Origin: Nocardioides palaemonis
GTDB lineage: Bacteria > Actinomycetota > Actinomycetes > Propionibacteriales > Nocardioidaceae
NCBI RefSeq assembly: GCF_018275325.1
Contig: NZ_JAGVQR010000001.1
Span: forward strand, 1,922,001 to 1,986,000
DNA length: 64,000 nt
Reading direction: 5' to 3'
Shown: positions 18,016 to 29,548 of the stretch, piece after piece
Position numbering within the stretch: the first letter of the stretch is position 1
How the letters are laid out: each line of letters opens with the position of its first letter
Translations under genes and position numbers: made by a program
Notes under the pieces: model-generated
Seen by the model: only the letters and a program-made list of their open reading frames with translations
Databases searched by the model: none
What the model was told of the DNA's origin: nothing

Positions 18016-18082
18016 CCTGCCGCCGGAGCGCCCTGGCGGCAGAACGGGTCTGCCGCGTCCCGACCTCGCGAGGAGAGCCGAC

Positions 18083-18469
18083 GTGTATCCGGAGAACCTG
18101 AAGTACACCAGCGAGCACGAGTGGGTCCGCACCCCCGGCGACGCGGAGGGCTCGGTCCGCGTGGGCATCACCGACTTCGCCCAGGACGCGCTCGGCGACA
18201 TCGTCTACGTCTCGCTGCCGCAGGTCGGCGACTCCGTCACGGCGGGGGAGACCTGTGGTGAGCTCGAGTCGACCAAGTCGGTCAGCGACATCTACGCACC
18301 GGTCACCGGCGAGGTGGTCGCCACCAACGCCGCGCTCGACTCGACCCCCGAGCTGGTCAATAGCGACCCCTACGAGGCGGGCTGGCTGTTCGAGGTCACG
18401 GTGGCCGACGACACCCAGCTCGAGGGCCTCCTCGACGCCGCGACGTACCAGTCGGGCCTCGAGGGCTGA
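18083..18469 (+). CDS. gcvH: glycine cleavage system H protein
   Basis: 128 residues from a GTG preceded by AGGAGAG; the longer frame upstream is not used. The lipoyl attachment site is Lys65 in ESTKSVSD, with EHEWV near the N-terminus and the C-terminal NSDPYEAGWLFEV. H protein shuttles the aminomethyl group of glycine between P, T and L proteins in the cytoplasm. It is separated from gcvP by four regulator genes, and no gcvT is present in the window. Confidence 0.95.
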   Translation: MYPENLKYTSEHEWVRTPGDAEGSVRVGITDFAQDALGDIVYVSLPQVGDSVTAGETCGELESTKSVSDIYAPVTGEVVATNAALDSTPELVNSDPYEAGWLFEVTVADDTQLEGLLDAATYQSGLEG

Positions 18470-18562
18470 GCCGCTCGTCCGCCGACCGTCCGCCGACCGA
18501 CCGTCGAGCCCCGGATCCCGGTCCACCCCCACCCGGGGGCTGATAGGTTCGGGGCAACCGTC

Positions 18563-18587
18563 AACCTCAACCCTCGGCTGAGGGTTG
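18563..18587. promoter_or_regulatory. palindromic operator-like site upstream of garA
   Basis: CAACCCTC at 18568-18575 and GAGGGTTG at 18580-18587 form an 8-bp inverted repeat, preceded by AACCTCAACC at 18563-18572. The same CCTCAACC/GAGGGTTG words form a stronger palindrome before the ftsR-like gene at 20402, so a MerR-family regulator of this locus probably binds both. Confidence 0.5.
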
Positions 18588-18613
18588 GGCGTCGATCCGC
18601 CGAGGAGACATCC

Positions 18614-19126
18614 ATGCCGTTCTGCACCGCGTGTGGCAAGCAGAACCCCGACGATGCCCGCTTCTGCGCCCAGTGCGGCACGAAGCTGCTCGCGGGGGAG
18701 GACACCGGGTCCACCCCGGTCGAGACCACCGCGACCATCACCTTCGGGGCGCCGGACCAGCGCGAGTCCTCGGACCGCCAGCTGAGCCCGGTCGACGCCG
18801 CCGCGGTCGACGCGCTCCCGGAGGGCCACGCGCTCCTCGTCGTGCAGCGTGGCCCGAGCGCCGGCAGCCGGTTCCTGCTCGACACCGACGTCGTCGGCGC
18901 CGGCCGCCACCCCGACAGCGAGATCTTCCTCGACGACGTGACCGTCTCGCGCCGGCACGCCGAGTTCCGCCGCTCGGGTGCTGGCTACACGGTCAGCGAC
19001 GTCGGCAGCCTCAACGGCACCTACGTCAACCGCGACCGGATCGACTCCGTGGAGCTCACCGACGGCGACGAGGTCCAGATCGGCAAGTACCGCCTGGTGT
19101 TCTTCTCCTCCCACCCGGACAGCTGA
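18614..19126 (+). CDS. garA: GarA/OdhI-type FHA protein with N-terminal zinc ribbon
   Basis: 170 residues. Cys4, Cys7, Cys18 and Cys21 form a zinc-ribbon-like N-terminus. An ETT motif at 37-39 matches the threonine pair phosphorylated by PknG and PknB in GarA, and the FHA domain (about 72-165) carries GRHPDSEIFLDDVTVSRRHA and DVGSLNGTYVNR. GarA switches 2-oxoglutarate dehydrogenase and glutamate metabolism according to its phosphorylation. The genomic place next to gcvH and a MerR gene is the same as in mycobacteria. The zinc ribbon is absent from mycobacterial GarA as I recall it. Confidence 0.9.
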   Translation: MPFCTACGKQNPDDARFCAQCGTKLLAGEDTGSTPVETTATITFGAPDQRESSDRQLSPVDAAAVDALPEGHALLVVQRGPSAGSRFLLDTDVVGAGRHPDSEIFLDDVTVSRRHAEFRRSGAGYTVSDVGSLNGTYVNRDRIDSVELTDGDEVQIGKYRLVFFSSHPDS

Positions 19127-19129
19127 TCC

Positions 19130-19870
19130 GTGGGTGCCTCCCCGTCCGCGGGACACCACCGCGGCGCCCGGTTCAACATCGGGCAGGTGCTCGACCAGCT
19201 GCGTCCTGACTTCCCCGGGGTGACCATCCCCAAGATCCGGTTCCTCGAGGACAAGGGCCTGGTCAAGCCCGAGCGCACCGCCGCCGGCTACCGCAAGTTC
19301 TCCGGCGACGACGTCGCGCGTCTGCGCTACATCCTGCTGATGCAGCGCGACCACTACCTCCCGCTCAAGGTGATCGGCGACCACCTTGACGCCATCGACC
19401 GGGGCCTCGAGCCCCCGCCGATCGAGTCGGTCGTGCCGACGGTGCCGAAGGTCGCGCTCAGCGCCGACGGCCTGCCGAGCCCCGAGTCGTTCCGGCGCTC
19501 CAGCGACCTGCGGCTCTCGCGCCGCGAGCTGCTCAAGGTCGCGGAGATCTCCGAGGACCTCCTGGTCCAGCTCGAGCAGTTCGGCCTGGTGCGCGCGCTG
19601 TCCGGGACCGGCCACTTCGACAGCGACGCGCTGGTGGTCGCCCAGACCGCCCGCGAGCTCGCCGACTACGGCTTCGAGCCGCGCCACCTGCGCGCCTTCA
19701 AGACCGCCGCCGACCGCGAGGTGGGCCTGGTCCAGCAGGTCGTCGCCCCGCTGGCGCGCGGACGCGACGCCGCCGCGCGCGGGCGCGCGGAGGACGCCAC
19801 CTCCGAGATCGCGGCCCTCTCGGTGCGGCTGCACGCCACCTTGGTGAAGGTCGGCCTCGACCGCGGCTGA
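19130..19870 (+). CDS. MerR-family regulator (Rv1828-like)
   Basis: 246 residues from GTG, 3 bp after garA. A winged-helix MerR domain at about 16-90 (FNIGQVLDQL, KIRFLEDKGLVKPERT, GYRKFSGDDVARL) is joined to a longer C-terminal domain of about 140 residues instead of a short metal-binding loop, as in the Rv1828 group. No cysteine metal cluster is seen. It likely controls this locus through the nearby palindromes. Confidence 0.85.
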   Translation: MGASPSAGHHRGARFNIGQVLDQLRPDFPGVTIPKIRFLEDKGLVKPERTAAGYRKFSGDDVARLRYILLMQRDHYLPLKVIGDHLDAIDRGLEPPPIESVVPTVPKVALSADGLPSPESFRRSSDLRLSRRELLKVAEISEDLLVQLEQFGLVRALSGTGHFDSDALVVAQTARELADYGFEPRHLRAFKTAADREVGLVQQVVAPLARGRDAAARGRAEDATSEIAALSVRLHATLVKVGLDRG

Positions 19871-19913
19871 GCCCGGCCCGGGTGCGTGGGGGGACCTGAG
19901 TAGGGTGGTCGGC

Positions 19914-20381
19914 ATGCGGGAGATGGACGTCGTCGGAGTACGGGTCGAGATGCCCTCGAACCAGCCCATCGTGCTGCTGCGCGAGGTCACTGGTGAGCGC
20001 TACCTCCCGATCTGGATCGGAGCGGTCGAGGCCACCGCCATCGCGTTCGCCCAGCAGGGGGTGACGCCGCCACGGCCGCTGACCCACGACCTGATGCGCG
20101 ACGTGCTCGCCGCGACCGGTCAGCGCCTCGAGGAGGTGCGGATCGTGGACATGCAGGACAGCATCTTCTACGCCCAGCTCGTCTTCGAGGGTGGCGCCGA
20201 GGTCGGCGCCCGGCCGTCGGACTCGATCGCGCTCGCCCTGCGCACCGGGACGCGGATCGTCTGCGCGGAGTCGGTGCTCGACGAGGCGGGCCTGGCGGTC
20301 CCGGTCGAGCAGGAGGACGAGGTCGAGCGGTTCCGCGAGTTCCTCGACCACGTCTCGCCCGACGACTTCGAGTCGCCCTGA
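19914..20381 (+). CDS. bifunctional nuclease family protein (DUF151)
   Basis: 155 residues from the ATG at 19914, giving MREMDVVGVRVEMP, the usual start of this family; a GTG nine bases upstream is also in frame. Core motifs LPIWIGAVEATAIA and RPSDSIALALRTGTRI are typical of DUF151. Related proteins were described as nucleases in plants; a bacterial role is not settled. It lies between two MerR genes as in the mycobacterial Rv1829 position. Confidence 0.85.
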   Translation: MREMDVVGVRVEMPSNQPIVLLREVTGERYLPIWIGAVEATAIAFAQQGVTPPRPLTHDLMRDVLAATGQRLEEVRIVDMQDSIFYAQLVFEGGAEVGARPSDSIALALRTGTRIVCAESVLDEAGLAVPVEQEDEVERFREFLDHVSPDDFESP

Positions 20382-20401
20382 CCCTGCCGCGCCGAGGACT
20401 C

Positions 20402-20424
20402 ACCCTCAACCTGAGGTTGAGGGT
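20402..20424. promoter_or_regulatory. 11-bp palindromic operator before ftsR
   Basis: ACCCTCAACCT at 20402-20412 and AGGTTGAGGGT at 20414-20424 are exact reverse complements around a single G. The site lies 157 bp before the ftsR-like GTG and right after the DUF151 stop. It shares the CCTCAACC words with the garA upstream site. Autoregulation by FtsR or the sister MerR protein is the simplest reading. Confidence 0.65.
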
Positions 20425-20580
20425 TGCGACACGCCGCCCCGTGGATGGACAACCCCCGGGTGCGGGCTTACGGTGAACTGTCTTCGTTGTAACTCCACCG
20501 TTGTGGTGCCCCCGGGCCGATCCGCGGATCCTTCCCCCTAGGAGTTACTGCACAGCGGAGGATCAGACCTGGAGGGTCGC

Positions 20581-21192
20581 GTGGGTACCAACGAGAACGA
20601 GCACGGCGCTGACGCCGCCGGCATCAAGGCCGCGGCCGATGCCGCCGAGCTGGCCGAGGAGCAGGGCCTGCTCTTCGACGACGACGTGTCGCCGCTGCCG
20701 AGCGACACCGGCTACCGCGGCCCGACGGCCTGCAACGCGGCCGGCATCACCTACCGCCAGCTCGACTACTGGGCCCGCACCGGCCTGGTCGAGCCGAGCG
20801 TCCGCGGCGCGGCCGGCTCCGGCTCGCAGCGGCTCTACTCCTTCCGCGACATCCTGATCCTCAAGGTCGTCAAGCGACTCCTCGACGCCGGCATCTCGCT
20901 CCAGCAGATCCGCACCGCGACCGCCCACCTGCGCGAGCGCGGCACCGACGACCTGACCCGCGTGACGCTGATGAGCGACGGGGCGTCCGTCTACGAGTGC
21001 ACCAGCAACGACGAGGTCATCGACCTGCTCCAGGGCGGCCAGGGCGTCTTCGGCATCGCCATCGGCGGCGTCTGGCGCGAGATCGAGGGCACCCTCGCCG
21101 AGCTGCCCAGCGAGCGCGCTGCCCAGGACCCGACCGCCTCGGTCCCGGGTGACGAGCTGGCCGCGCGCCGCGCAGCCCGCCACACCGGCTGA
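20581..21192 (+). CDS. ftsR: MerR-family regulator FtsR-like
   Basis: 203 residues from GTG. An acidic N-terminal stretch of about 45 residues precedes the MerR winged helix (GITYRQLDYWARTGLVEP, GSQRLYSFRDILILKVVKRL), then a C-terminal effector domain with VFGIAIGGVWREIEG. Corresponds to Rv1830 and the corynebacterial FtsR that acts on ftsZ, by gene order and domain layout. Its upstream region holds a perfect 11-bp palindrome, and a 17-bp hairpin terminates the unit. Confidence 0.85.
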   Translation: MGTNENEHGADAAGIKAAADAAELAEEQGLLFDDDVSPLPSDTGYRGPTACNAAGITYRQLDYWARTGLVEPSVRGAAGSGSQRLYSFRDILILKVVKRLLDAGISLQQIRTATAHLRERGTDDLTRVTLMSDGASVYECTSNDEVIDLLQGGQGVFGIAIGGVWREIEGTLAELPSERAAQDPTASVPGDELAARRAARHTG

Positions 21193-21228
21193 GCACCCGG
21201 GCGCGACACAGCACCACCGCGATCCTCT

Positions 21229-21265
21229 CGACGAGGGCCACCCGGACACCGGGTGGCCCTCGTCG
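21229..21265 (+). terminator. 17-bp hairpin terminator after ftsR
   Basis: Positions 21229-21245 pair perfectly with 21249-21265 around an ACA loop, followed by ATTTC. It separates ftsR from the riboswitch-controlled gcvP unit. Confidence 0.8.
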
Positions 21266-21302
21266 ATTTCCGGCGTCGGCGGGTTAGAGTGGGGGTGCTG
21301 AC

Positions 21303-21440
21303 ATCCCGTGCGGGAGAGTCACCGCGGTCCGCATCTCGGGCCGTACGTGCGCCGAAGGGGCAATTCCTCCCCGGAACCTCTCAGGCACCCGGACCGCACG
21401 GGTTGGCACTCTGGAGGCCACCGGGCCGACAGAGGGGGAG
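21303..21440 (+). ncRNA. glycine riboswitch upstream of gcvP
   Basis: The conserved words of the glycine aptamer occur in order: GGGAGAG at 21312-21318, GCCGAAGGGGCAA at 21351-21363, CTCTCAGGCA at 21378-21387. The closing stem is CCCGTGCGG at 21305-21313 with CCGCACGGG at 21394-21402, 9 perfect pairs. CACTCTGGAG at 21407-21416 and GACAGAGGGGG at 21428-21438 follow, resembling the aptamer tail or a rudimentary second unit. It lies about 30 bp before the gcvP start. Confidence 0.85.
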
Positions 21441-21469
21441 GCCACCTCCGTGACCTCAGGGAGCCCCAC

Positions 21470-24325
<2,856 letters not shown>

Positions 24326-24354
24326 GCCCGCTCCCAGGTCGTAGGGTCGCCCGC

Positions 24355-25629
24355 GTGAGTGACCAGAGGCAGCGACTGCTGGACGTCGCGCAGGCCGAGG
24401 GCCGGCTGACGTCGGTCGTCGGCACGGTCTTCGACCGCTACGGCGCGGTGTGGGCCGGGGGAGCCGGACGTGCCCCCGGCCTCGACGGGCAGTACCGGAT
24501 CGGGTCGATCACCAAGACGATGACCGCCGTGCTGGTGGTGCAGGCGCGCGACGAGGGGCTTCTCGACCTCGACGACCGGCTCGCCGACCACCTCGGTGAC
24601 GTCGGCTACGGCGAGGTCACCCTGCGCGACGCGCTGGCGCACACGTCGGGGATGCAGAGCGAGCCGCGCGGCCCGTGGTGGGAGCGCAACCGCGGCGGCG
24701 ACTTCGCCGCCCTCGTCGCGGCCAACGACGGGTCCGGCCGGGTCGCGGCGCCGGGCGACTGGTTCCACTACTCCAACCTCGGCTACGGTCTGCTCGGTGA
24801 GGTCGTCGCCCGGCGGTGGGGCGTGCCGTGGCGCGAGCTGGTCGCCCAGCGGCTGCTGCGACCGCTCGGGATGCGCGCGACGTCGTACCTCCCGCGGCCG
24901 GGCGCGCAGCCGGGGTGGAGCGTCGACCACTTCACCGGGATCCGGGTCCACGAGCCGCTGACCGACACCGGGGCGATGGCGCCCGCGGGCCAGCTGTGGT
25001 CGACCCTCGCCGACCTCGTCACGTGGGGGCAGCTGCTCGGCGGCGCGCGCCCTGACGTGCTCGCACCCGCCAGCCTCGCCGAGATGCAGCGGCCGGTCTC
25101 GCCCGACTACGGGCTGGGCCTGATGCTCGGCGTCCACCCCGGCGGGCGACTGGTCGGCCACAACGGCTCGATGCCCGGCTTCCTCGCCGCGCTGCACGTC
25201 GACCCGGACAGCGGTATCGGCGCCGCGGTGCTGGCCAACGCGACCACCGGCACCGACCCGCGGGCCCTGGCGGTCTCCCTCATCGAGGGCGACCCGGACG
25301 CCGACGACGACCGGCCGGAGCCGTGGCGCCCGACGATCGCCCTGCCGCGTGAGGCCGAGGGCGTCCCGGGCCTGTGGTTCTGGGGCAACTCCGCCCAGGA
25401 CGTGCGCTGGCACAACGACGGCCTCGAGCTGCGGTCGATGGCGCGCGGCGGCGTGGTGACCGACCGCTTCGAGCTGCGTGACGGCGCCCTGGTCGGGGTG
25501 GGCGGCTACCACCGCGGCGAGCGGCTCGAGGTGGTGCGCCGCCCGGACGGGTCGGTGCGCAACCTGGAGTGCGCGACGTTCGTCTACACCCGCACGCCCT
25601 ACGACCCCGAGGTCGGTCCGGTCGGCTAG
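24355..25629 (+). CDS. serine hydrolase, beta-lactamase/transpeptidase fold
   Basis: 424 residues from GTG. SITK (Ser51, Lys54) is the nucleophile motif, YSNLGYG in the middle gives the tyrosine, and GHNGSMPG near 265 is the third motif, as in class C-like esterases and D-aminopeptidases. No signal peptide is evident, so it is probably cytoplasmic. The last 110 residues form an extra beta-rich domain. Substrate unknown. It follows gcvP by 29 bp and may be read with it. Confidence 0.83.
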   Translation: MSDQRQRLLDVAQAEGRLTSVVGTVFDRYGAVWAGGAGRAPGLDGQYRIGSITKTMTAVLVVQARDEGLLDLDDRLADHLGDVGYGEVTLRDALAHTSGMQSEPRGPWWERNRGGDFAALVAANDGSGRVAAPGDWFHYSNLGYGLLGEVVARRWGVPWRELVAQRLLRPLGMRATSYLPRPGAQPGWSVDHFTGIRVHEPLTDTGAMAPAGQLWSTLADLVTWGQLLGGARPDVLAPASLAEMQRPVSPDYGLGLMLGVHPGGRLVGHNGSMPGFLAALHVDPDSGIGAAVLANATTGTDPRALAVSLIEGDPDADDDRPEPWRPTIALPREAEGVPGLWFWGNSAQDVRWHNDGLELRSMARGGVVTDRFELRDGALVGVGGYHRGERLEVVRRPDGSVRNLECATFVYTRTPYDPEVGPVG

Positions 25630-25668
25630 GGTGCCGAGCGCACACACGTACTCGGGGGAGAACACCAC

Positions 25669-27000
25669 ATGCACGCCACACCCGCGCGCCTGCGCGCACT
25701 CGTCCTGGCCGCGCTGACCGGCCTCGTCGCGACCCTGCTGGTCACCGGCGGTCCGGCCTCGGCCGCGCGCCAGCGCGACGGCCTCAGCGGCTACGCGTTC
25801 GACGCCCGCTGCGCGCCGACCCAGGACCAGATGGACGCCTGGCTCGCGTCGTCGCCGTTCTGGGGCGCCGGCATCTACATCGGCGGGTCGAGCATGTCGT
25901 GCCGGACGACCACGACCGACCCCGGCCAGCCCCACCTCGACGCCACCTGGGTCTCCCGGCAGCGCGCGGCCGGCTGGCGGCTGCTCCCGATCTGGGTGGG
26001 CCCGCAGGCCTCCTGCTCGAGCGGCTACACCGACGTCATCGACGCGACCCCCGCCGGCGACTACGCGGCGGCCGACGCCCGTGGCCGTGCCGAGGCCGTG
26101 GCGGCGGTCGCCCGGGCCCGCGAGCTCGGGCTGCCCCGCCGGAGCACCCTCTGGTACGACCTCGAGGGCGGCTTCGACGTCGCCTCGGACGACTGCCGCC
26201 GCTCCGCGCTGCGGTTCCTCAGCGGCTGGACGCTGGCGCTGCACGACCTGGGCTACCGCTCGGGCGTCTACTCGAGCATCTCGGCCGGCATCCACGCCCT
26301 CGACAACGCCGACAACCTGTCGCCCGGCTCCTACGCCATGCCCGACCAGGTCTGGTACGCCTGGTACAACGGCCGCCCCGACACCGAGGTCGACGCCCAG
26401 TGGGTCCGCGGGTCGAGCTGGGAGGGCGAGCGGGTGCACCAGTACGAGGCGCACACGACGGCCACCTACGGCGGCGTACCGCTCACCATCGACCGCAACT
26501 TCCTCGAGCTCGACGGCGGCTCACGCGCGCCGAAGAACCTCCGGGCCTGCGGTGGGAGGCGGATCGACCTGCCGCGCTACCCGCGCCTGCGCAGCGGCAG
26601 CCGGGGAGCCAGGGTCGAGGTGCTCCAGTGCGTGCTCCGCACCCAGGCGCGCTACCGCGGCCGGCTCGACGGGGCCTACGACCGCGACGTCGTGCGTGTG
26701 GTCACCGCCTTCCAGCGTCGCGCCGGCCTGCGGGTGACCGGGAAGGTCGATCCCCGCACCTGGACCGCCCTCTTCGCCCGCGGCGGCACCCCGCTGCTCA
26801 AGGTGGGGTCCGCGGGCCGTGACGTGCTGCGGCTCGAGCGCGCGCTGCGCGCCGGCGGGCTGGGCTCGATCAAGGTCACCGGGGTGCTCACCGACCGCAC
26901 CTCGCGCGGGGTCGCGCGCTACCAGAAGCGCGTCGGGCTGGTCCCGACGGGCGTGGTGGACGACGCCACCTGGCAGGCGCTCCAGACCGGCGAGCGGTAG
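25669..27000 (+). CDS. secreted DUF1906 glycoside-hydrolase-like protein with two peptidoglycan-binding domains
   Basis: 443 residues. A signal peptide (about 1-33, AALTGLVATLLVTGGPASA) is followed by a DUF1906 TIM-barrel domain (about 40-285) beginning GYAFDARCAPTQDQMDAW and with WYDLEG in the core. Two PG_binding_1 repeats fill about 300-443, marked GSRGARVEVLQCVL and GSAGRDVLRLERAL. DUF1906 proteins such as Rv2525c act at the wall; catalysis is unproven. GGGGGA precedes the ATG closely. Confidence 0.85.
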   Translation: MHATPARLRALVLAALTGLVATLLVTGGPASAARQRDGLSGYAFDARCAPTQDQMDAWLASSPFWGAGIYIGGSSMSCRTTTTDPGQPHLDATWVSRQRAAGWRLLPIWVGPQASCSSGYTDVIDATPAGDYAAADARGRAEAVAAVARARELGLPRRSTLWYDLEGGFDVASDDCRRSALRFLSGWTLALHDLGYRSGVYSSISAGIHALDNADNLSPGSYAMPDQVWYAWYNGRPDTEVDAQWVRGSSWEGERVHQYEAHTTATYGGVPLTIDRNFLELDGGSRAPKNLRACGGRRIDLPRYPRLRSGSRGARVEVLQCVLRTQARYRGRLDGAYDRDVVRVVTAFQRRAGLRVTGKVDPRTWTALFARGGTPLLKVGSAGRDVLRLERALRAGGLGSIKVTGVLTDRTSRGVARYQKRVGLVPTGVVDDATWQALQTGER

Positions 27001-27015
27001 GTCCAGAAGCCCTGA

Positions 27016-27064
27016 CCCGGTGGGCCACCGGGCGCTAGTGTGTCGGCCGGGCGGACCGCCCGGC
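27016..27064 (+). promoter_or_regulatory. two adjacent hairpins before the SPFH operon
   Basis: CCCGGTGG (27016-27023) faces CCACCGGG (27025-27032), and GCCGGGCGG (27046-27054) faces CCGCCCGGC (27056-27064), each around one base. The first may end the upstream transcript; the second lies just before the CGGAGGGA ribosome site and could be an operator or leader structure. Confidence 0.45.
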
Positions 27065-27087
27065 ACCGGATTCGGAGGGAACGGACC

Positions 27088-28269
27088 ATGGGACTCATCC
27101 AGGCTGTGAGCGGCGCGATCGGCGGCACGCTCGCCGACCAGTGGCTGGACTTCTTCGGGGTGCCCGACGGCCTCCCGCCGACGGCCGCGCTGTTCCCGGC
27201 GGTCCGCAAGGACCAGAACACCGGACGCGGCGCCAACGCGGGTGCGTCCGAGGGCGTCATCACCAACGGCTCGAAGATCGTCGTGCCCGAGGGCTACGGC
27301 CTGGTCCTGATGGAGGACGGCGCCTTCACCGGCTTCGCCGCCCAGCCCGGTGGCTACATCTGGAACTCCGACGAGGCCGCGTCGCAGTCGGTCTTCTCCG
27401 GCGGCGGCCTGGTCGACTCGATCATCAAGCAGAGCTGGGAGCGCTTCAAGTTCGGCGGACGCCCCGGCTCGCAGCAGAACGCGATCTTCGTGTCGCTCAA
27501 GGAGCTGCCGAACAACAAGTTCGGCACCCAGTCGGAGATCTACTGGGACGACGCCTTCCTCAACACCCAGGTCGGCGCGATCACCCGCGGCACCTACACG
27601 CTGCGGATCACCGACCCGCTCACCTTCATCCGCAACTTCGTCTCGGCCAACGTGATCAGCGGCCGCGCCGTCTTCGACTTCACCGACATCGACAACCCCG
27701 CCGGCGAGCAGCTGTTCAACGAGGTCGTCGGGTCGCTCGCCCCGGCGTTCTCGATGTACACCAACGACCCCGCCAAGGGGAACCGGATCGCCCGGCTCCA
27801 GCAGGACTCCATCGGCTTCGCGCAGTCGCTGTCGGCCGCCGTCGAGCAGAACTACCAGTGGCGCACCGACCGCGGCCTGGAGATCGTCAAGACCGCGATC
27901 ATCTCCATCGAGTACGACGCCACGACCCGCGAGCTGCTGAAGAACGTCCAGCGTGCCGACGCGCTGTCGGGCCAGCGCGGCAACTCCAACCTGCAGGCCT
28001 CGGTGGCCGCCGGGTTCGAGAACGCCGGCGAGAACGCCGGTCCCGGTGGGCTGATCGGGATGGGCATGGCGGCCGGCGGCGCCGGTCTCGGTGGCCTCCA
28101 GCAGCCCGTCCAGCAGGCTCCCGCGGCACCGGCCGCGCCGGCTGCGCCCGCCGCGCCGGCTGCCGAGGACCCGATGGCGGTGCTCAAGCGCGCCAAGGAC
28201 ATGCTCGACGCCGGGCTGATCACGCAGGAGGACTACGACGCGGCGAAGGCGAAGGCACTCGGTCTCTGA
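27088..28269 (+). CDS. SPFH/Band 7 domain protein with C-terminal SHOCT-like tail
   Basis: 393 residues from the ATG preceded by CGGAGGGA. The body (about 1-300) is the SPFH-like domain of the virion-core-protein/YdjI type: GSKIVVPEGYGLVLMEDG near 68 and a helical region rich in QQDSIGFAQSLSAAVEQ. An alanine/proline linker follows, then a SHOCT-like helix pair DPMAVLKRAKDMLDAGLITQ. SPFH proteins organise membrane microdomains. It heads a three-gene operon with a zinc-ribbon protein and a small membrane protein. Confidence 0.82.
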   Translation: MGLIQAVSGAIGGTLADQWLDFFGVPDGLPPTAALFPAVRKDQNTGRGANAGASEGVITNGSKIVVPEGYGLVLMEDGAFTGFAAQPGGYIWNSDEAASQSVFSGGGLVDSIIKQSWERFKFGGRPGSQQNAIFVSLKELPNNKFGTQSEIYWDDAFLNTQVGAITRGTYTLRITDPLTFIRNFVSANVISGRAVFDFTDIDNPAGEQLFNEVVGSLAPAFSMYTNDPAKGNRIARLQQDSIGFAQSLSAAVEQNYQWRTDRGLEIVKTAIISIEYDATTRELLKNVQRADALSGQRGNSNLQASVAAGFENAGENAGPGGLIGMGMAAGGAGLGGLQQPVQQAPAAPAAPAAPAAPAAEDPMAVLKRAKDMLDAGLITQEDYDAAKAKALGL

Positions 28270-28270
28270 C

Positions 28271-29548
28271 ATGACCCAGGACGACCAGCACAGCGACGCC
28301 CCCGCCGCCGAGCCCCGCAAGCCCGTCTTCGACGGCCCGCCCCTCTCGCTGGAGGAGGAGCTCGCCGCCGCGCGCGCCGAGCCCGAGGCGGGGCCGACCA
28401 TCGAGACGATCAACGATTCCCTCGCCGACGGCGTCAACCGGTGCCCGAAGTGCGGCTCGACCGACGTCCAGCTGCGGGCGTCGACCGGGATGCTGGTCTG
28501 CCTGTTCTGCCGCCACCAGTGGCAGGAGGAGCGGGTCGAGGAGGAGTTCGGGCTCGGCGTCGGCATCGACGAGCTCGAGGGCACCGTCATCGCCAGCGGC
28601 GCGCAGGAGATCGCCGAGGGCGCCGACGACATCGTCACCCTCACCTGTGGCGGGTGCGGCGCCGAGGTGGTCGTCGACACCGCGCACGCGATGAACGCGC
28701 GCTGCCACTGGTGCCGCCACACCCTCAACGTCAACCAGCGCACGCCCAACGGTGCGGTCCCCGACGCGGTGCTGCCGTTCAAGCTCACCCGCGACGAGGC
28801 GGTCGAGAAGATCCGCGAGTTCGCCGGCAAGCGGCGGCTCTTCGCGCACCCGCGCTTCCGCAAGGAGTTCGTCCCCGAGAACGTCCTCGGCGTCTACCTG
28901 CCCTACCTCGTCGTCGACGCGCGGGCGGAGGCGTCGTACACCGGGCGGGGCGAGGTGCAGACGCGCCGCTGGACGGAGAAGAGCGGCGACAACTCGGTCA
29001 CCTACTACGCCGCCGACGTCTACCAGGTCGACCGGTCGGTGTCGTTCACCGTCGACGACCTCACCATGGAGGGCGCGGCCGACCGCGCGCAGTTCGACTC
29101 CAGCACGACCAACAACATCGTCAACACGATCCTGCCGTTCGACACGAAGAACGCGGTGCGCTGGAACTCCAGCTATCTCGTCGGGTTCACCAGCGAGAAG
29201 CGCGACCTCGACGTCGCGGACCTGTCGCCCAAGCTCGAGGACCAGCTGCTGTCGATCGGCCGCTCGCAGGTGCACGGCTCGCTCGACCGCTTCGACCGCG
29301 GCGTGCGGTGGGAGGGCGAGAAGGTCGACGTCGGCGGCTCGCGCTGGGTCTCGATGTACCTGCCGGTGTGGATCTACTCCTACTACCAGGAGAACACCAA
29401 GATGCTGCACTACATCGCGGTCAACGCGCGCACGGGGGAGACCATGGGCAGCGTGCCGGTCTCGCAGTGGCGCCTGATCCTGGCCGCCCTCACGGTCGGC
29501 ACGTTCCTCGAGGGCATCGCCGGCGCGATCCTGGTGGGCACCGCATGA
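28271..29548 (+). CDS. TFIIB-type zinc-ribbon protein with C-terminal membrane segment
   Basis: 425 residues, starting 1 bp after the SPFH gene. Two cysteine pairs CPKCGSTD and CLFCRHQW (about 58-82) form a zinc ribbon; CGGCGAE and CHWCRHT (about 127-150) form a second. A long beta-rich region follows, and LILAALTVGTFLEGIAGAIL near 400-420 is a membrane anchor. I recognise the zinc-ribbon/SPFH pairing but no enzymatic function. It probably scaffolds or partners the SPFH protein at the membrane. Its stop overlaps the next ATG. Confidence 0.78.
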   Translation: MTQDDQHSDAPAAEPRKPVFDGPPLSLEEELAAARAEPEAGPTIETINDSLADGVNRCPKCGSTDVQLRASTGMLVCLFCRHQWQEERVEEEFGLGVGIDELEGTVIASGAQEIAEGADDIVTLTCGGCGAEVVVDTAHAMNARCHWCRHTLNVNQRTPNGAVPDAVLPFKLTRDEAVEKIREFAGKRRLFAHPRFRKEFVPENVLGVYLPYLVVDARAEASYTGRGEVQTRRWTEKSGDNSVTYYAADVYQVDRSVSFTVDDLTMEGAADRAQFDSSTTNNIVNTILPFDTKNAVRWNSSYLVGFTSEKRDLDVADLSPKLEDQLLSIGRSQVHGSLDRFDRGVRWEGEKVDVGGSRWVSMYLPVWIYSYYQENTKMLHYIAVNARTGETMGSVPVSQWRLILAALTVGTFLEGIAGAILVGTA

